Assembly: GCA_020028115.1 (NCBI GenBank)
Contig: JAHWYA010000373.1
Span: 1 to 6,196 of the forward strand
Direction of reading: 5' to 3'
Length of the DNA: 6,196 bases
Origin: Anaeromyxobacter sp.
Lineage (GTDB): Bacteria > Myxococcota > Myxococcia > Myxococcales > Anaeromyxobacteraceae
Positions 5,951 through 6,196 of the stretch are shown here, one piece after another. The position numbers and the translations under genes are program-made. The number at the start of each line of letters is the position of its first letter. Position 1 is the first letter of the stretch. The notes below the pieces were generated by a model that made no database searches, had not been told where the DNA came from, and worked only from the letters and a program-made list of their open reading frames with translations.

Positions 5951-5991
5951 GGGGGAGTTCACGGACGAGGGGGGGAGTCCACATGGATGAG
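5951..5991 (+). repeat. Imperfect tandem duplication spanning a translation start
   Basis: GGGGGAGTTCAC at 5951-5962 is repeated as GGGGGAGTCCAC at 5971-5982 (11 of 12 identical). The following GGACGAG corresponds to GGATGAG in the second copy, which also has AT inserted. The second copy holds the Shine-Dalgarno and ATG of the ATP-grasp gene. The first has a matching Shine-Dalgarno but no ATG. It may be a relic of a short duplication. Confidence 0.5.
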
Positions 5992-6196
5992 ATCGGCATC
6001 CTCGTGACCGGGGTGGGGCCCGGCTCCACGGGCGAGCAGGTCGTGAAGGCGCTGCGGTGCGGCCGGCGCCGCTACCGCGTCGCGGTGGGGAACGTCGACG
6101 TCGCGCGCGCGGTGGTCGCGCCCGGTGCGGAGCGGGTCGCGCTGCCGCCCGCGTCGGAGCCGGGCTACCTCGCCGCGCTCGCCGCCGCCGCAGACC
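5983..6196 (+). CDS. ATP-grasp / carbamoyl-phosphate-synthase-like protein, N-terminal part
   Basis: This is the first 71 residues of a protein cut by the window end. ATG at 5983 is preceded by GGGGGAG (5971-5977), five bases away. The start, DEIGILVTGVGPGSTGEQVV, followed by KALR, gives a Rossmann-like beta strand and a glycine-rich turn. Later come YRVAVGNVD (a second strand where relatives have Y-x-V-x-G-x-D) and ERVALPPASEPGYLAALA. This order matches the pre-ATP-grasp domain of carbamoyl-phosphate-synthase large-chain-like ligases, which often occur in polysaccharide and secondary-metabolite loci. The ATP-binding domain itself lies outside the window, so the ligase call rests on the N-terminal pattern only. 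It probably shares a transcript with the phosphoesterase gene 38 bp upstream. Confidence 0.7.
   Translation, partial: MDEIGILVTGVGPGSTGEQVVKALRCGRRRYRVAVGNVDVARAVVAPGAERVALPPASEPGYLAALAAAAD

Overview
The window is very GC-rich (well over two thirds G+C by eye, with nearly every third codon position G or C). It encodes a TRAP-type substrate-binding protein, an Ig-like/PPC-type lipoprotein, a TMEM175-family channel and envelope-glycan genes. This fits a Myxococcota / former Deltaproteobacteria genome such as an Anaeromyxobacter relative. That placement is inference from composition and gene style; there is no rRNA or other marker here.

Left part (1-2891): the 5' end of a probable exported Pro/Ala-rich protein reads leftward off the window edge. 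A 194-bp divergent spacer carries a near-perfect 22-bp palindrome. Then, rightward, come a periplasmic TRAP substrate-binding protein (DctP family, 333 aa) without its membrane subunits in view, and a 496-aa lipoprotein with an Ig/PKD-like domain and a PPC-like C-terminal domain. A compact palindrome separates these two genes, and a strong hairpin follows the lipoprotein gene.

Middle (2950-5104): a TMEM175-type (DUF1211) potassium channel gene reads rightward and meets, head-on, a leftward two-gene unit. That unit is a PglC-like phosphoglycosyl transferase followed 3 bp later by a FemAB/GNAT-like acyltransferase. At about 3538-3547 the recognisable channel sequence stops and the recognisable acyltransferase sequence begins on the other strand. 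Both reading frames then run on as antisense of each other for 160-170 bases. The simplest reading is a breakpoint, either a deletion or an assembly join, that removed the 3' end of the acyltransferase gene and the stop codon of the channel gene.

Right part (5105-6196): divergent from the transferase lie a YfcE-like metallophosphoesterase (228 aa) and, 38 bp on, the start of an ATP-grasp / carbamoyl-phosphate-synthase-like protein cut by the window end. The start region of the latter is preceded by an imperfect copy of itself. The phosphoglycosyl transferase, acyltransferase and ATP-grasp genes together suggest the edge of a surface polysaccharide or glycan locus. I see no CRISPR array, tRNA, rRNA or insertion sequence. 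No clearly undescribed system is evident; the breakpoint is the most notable object.
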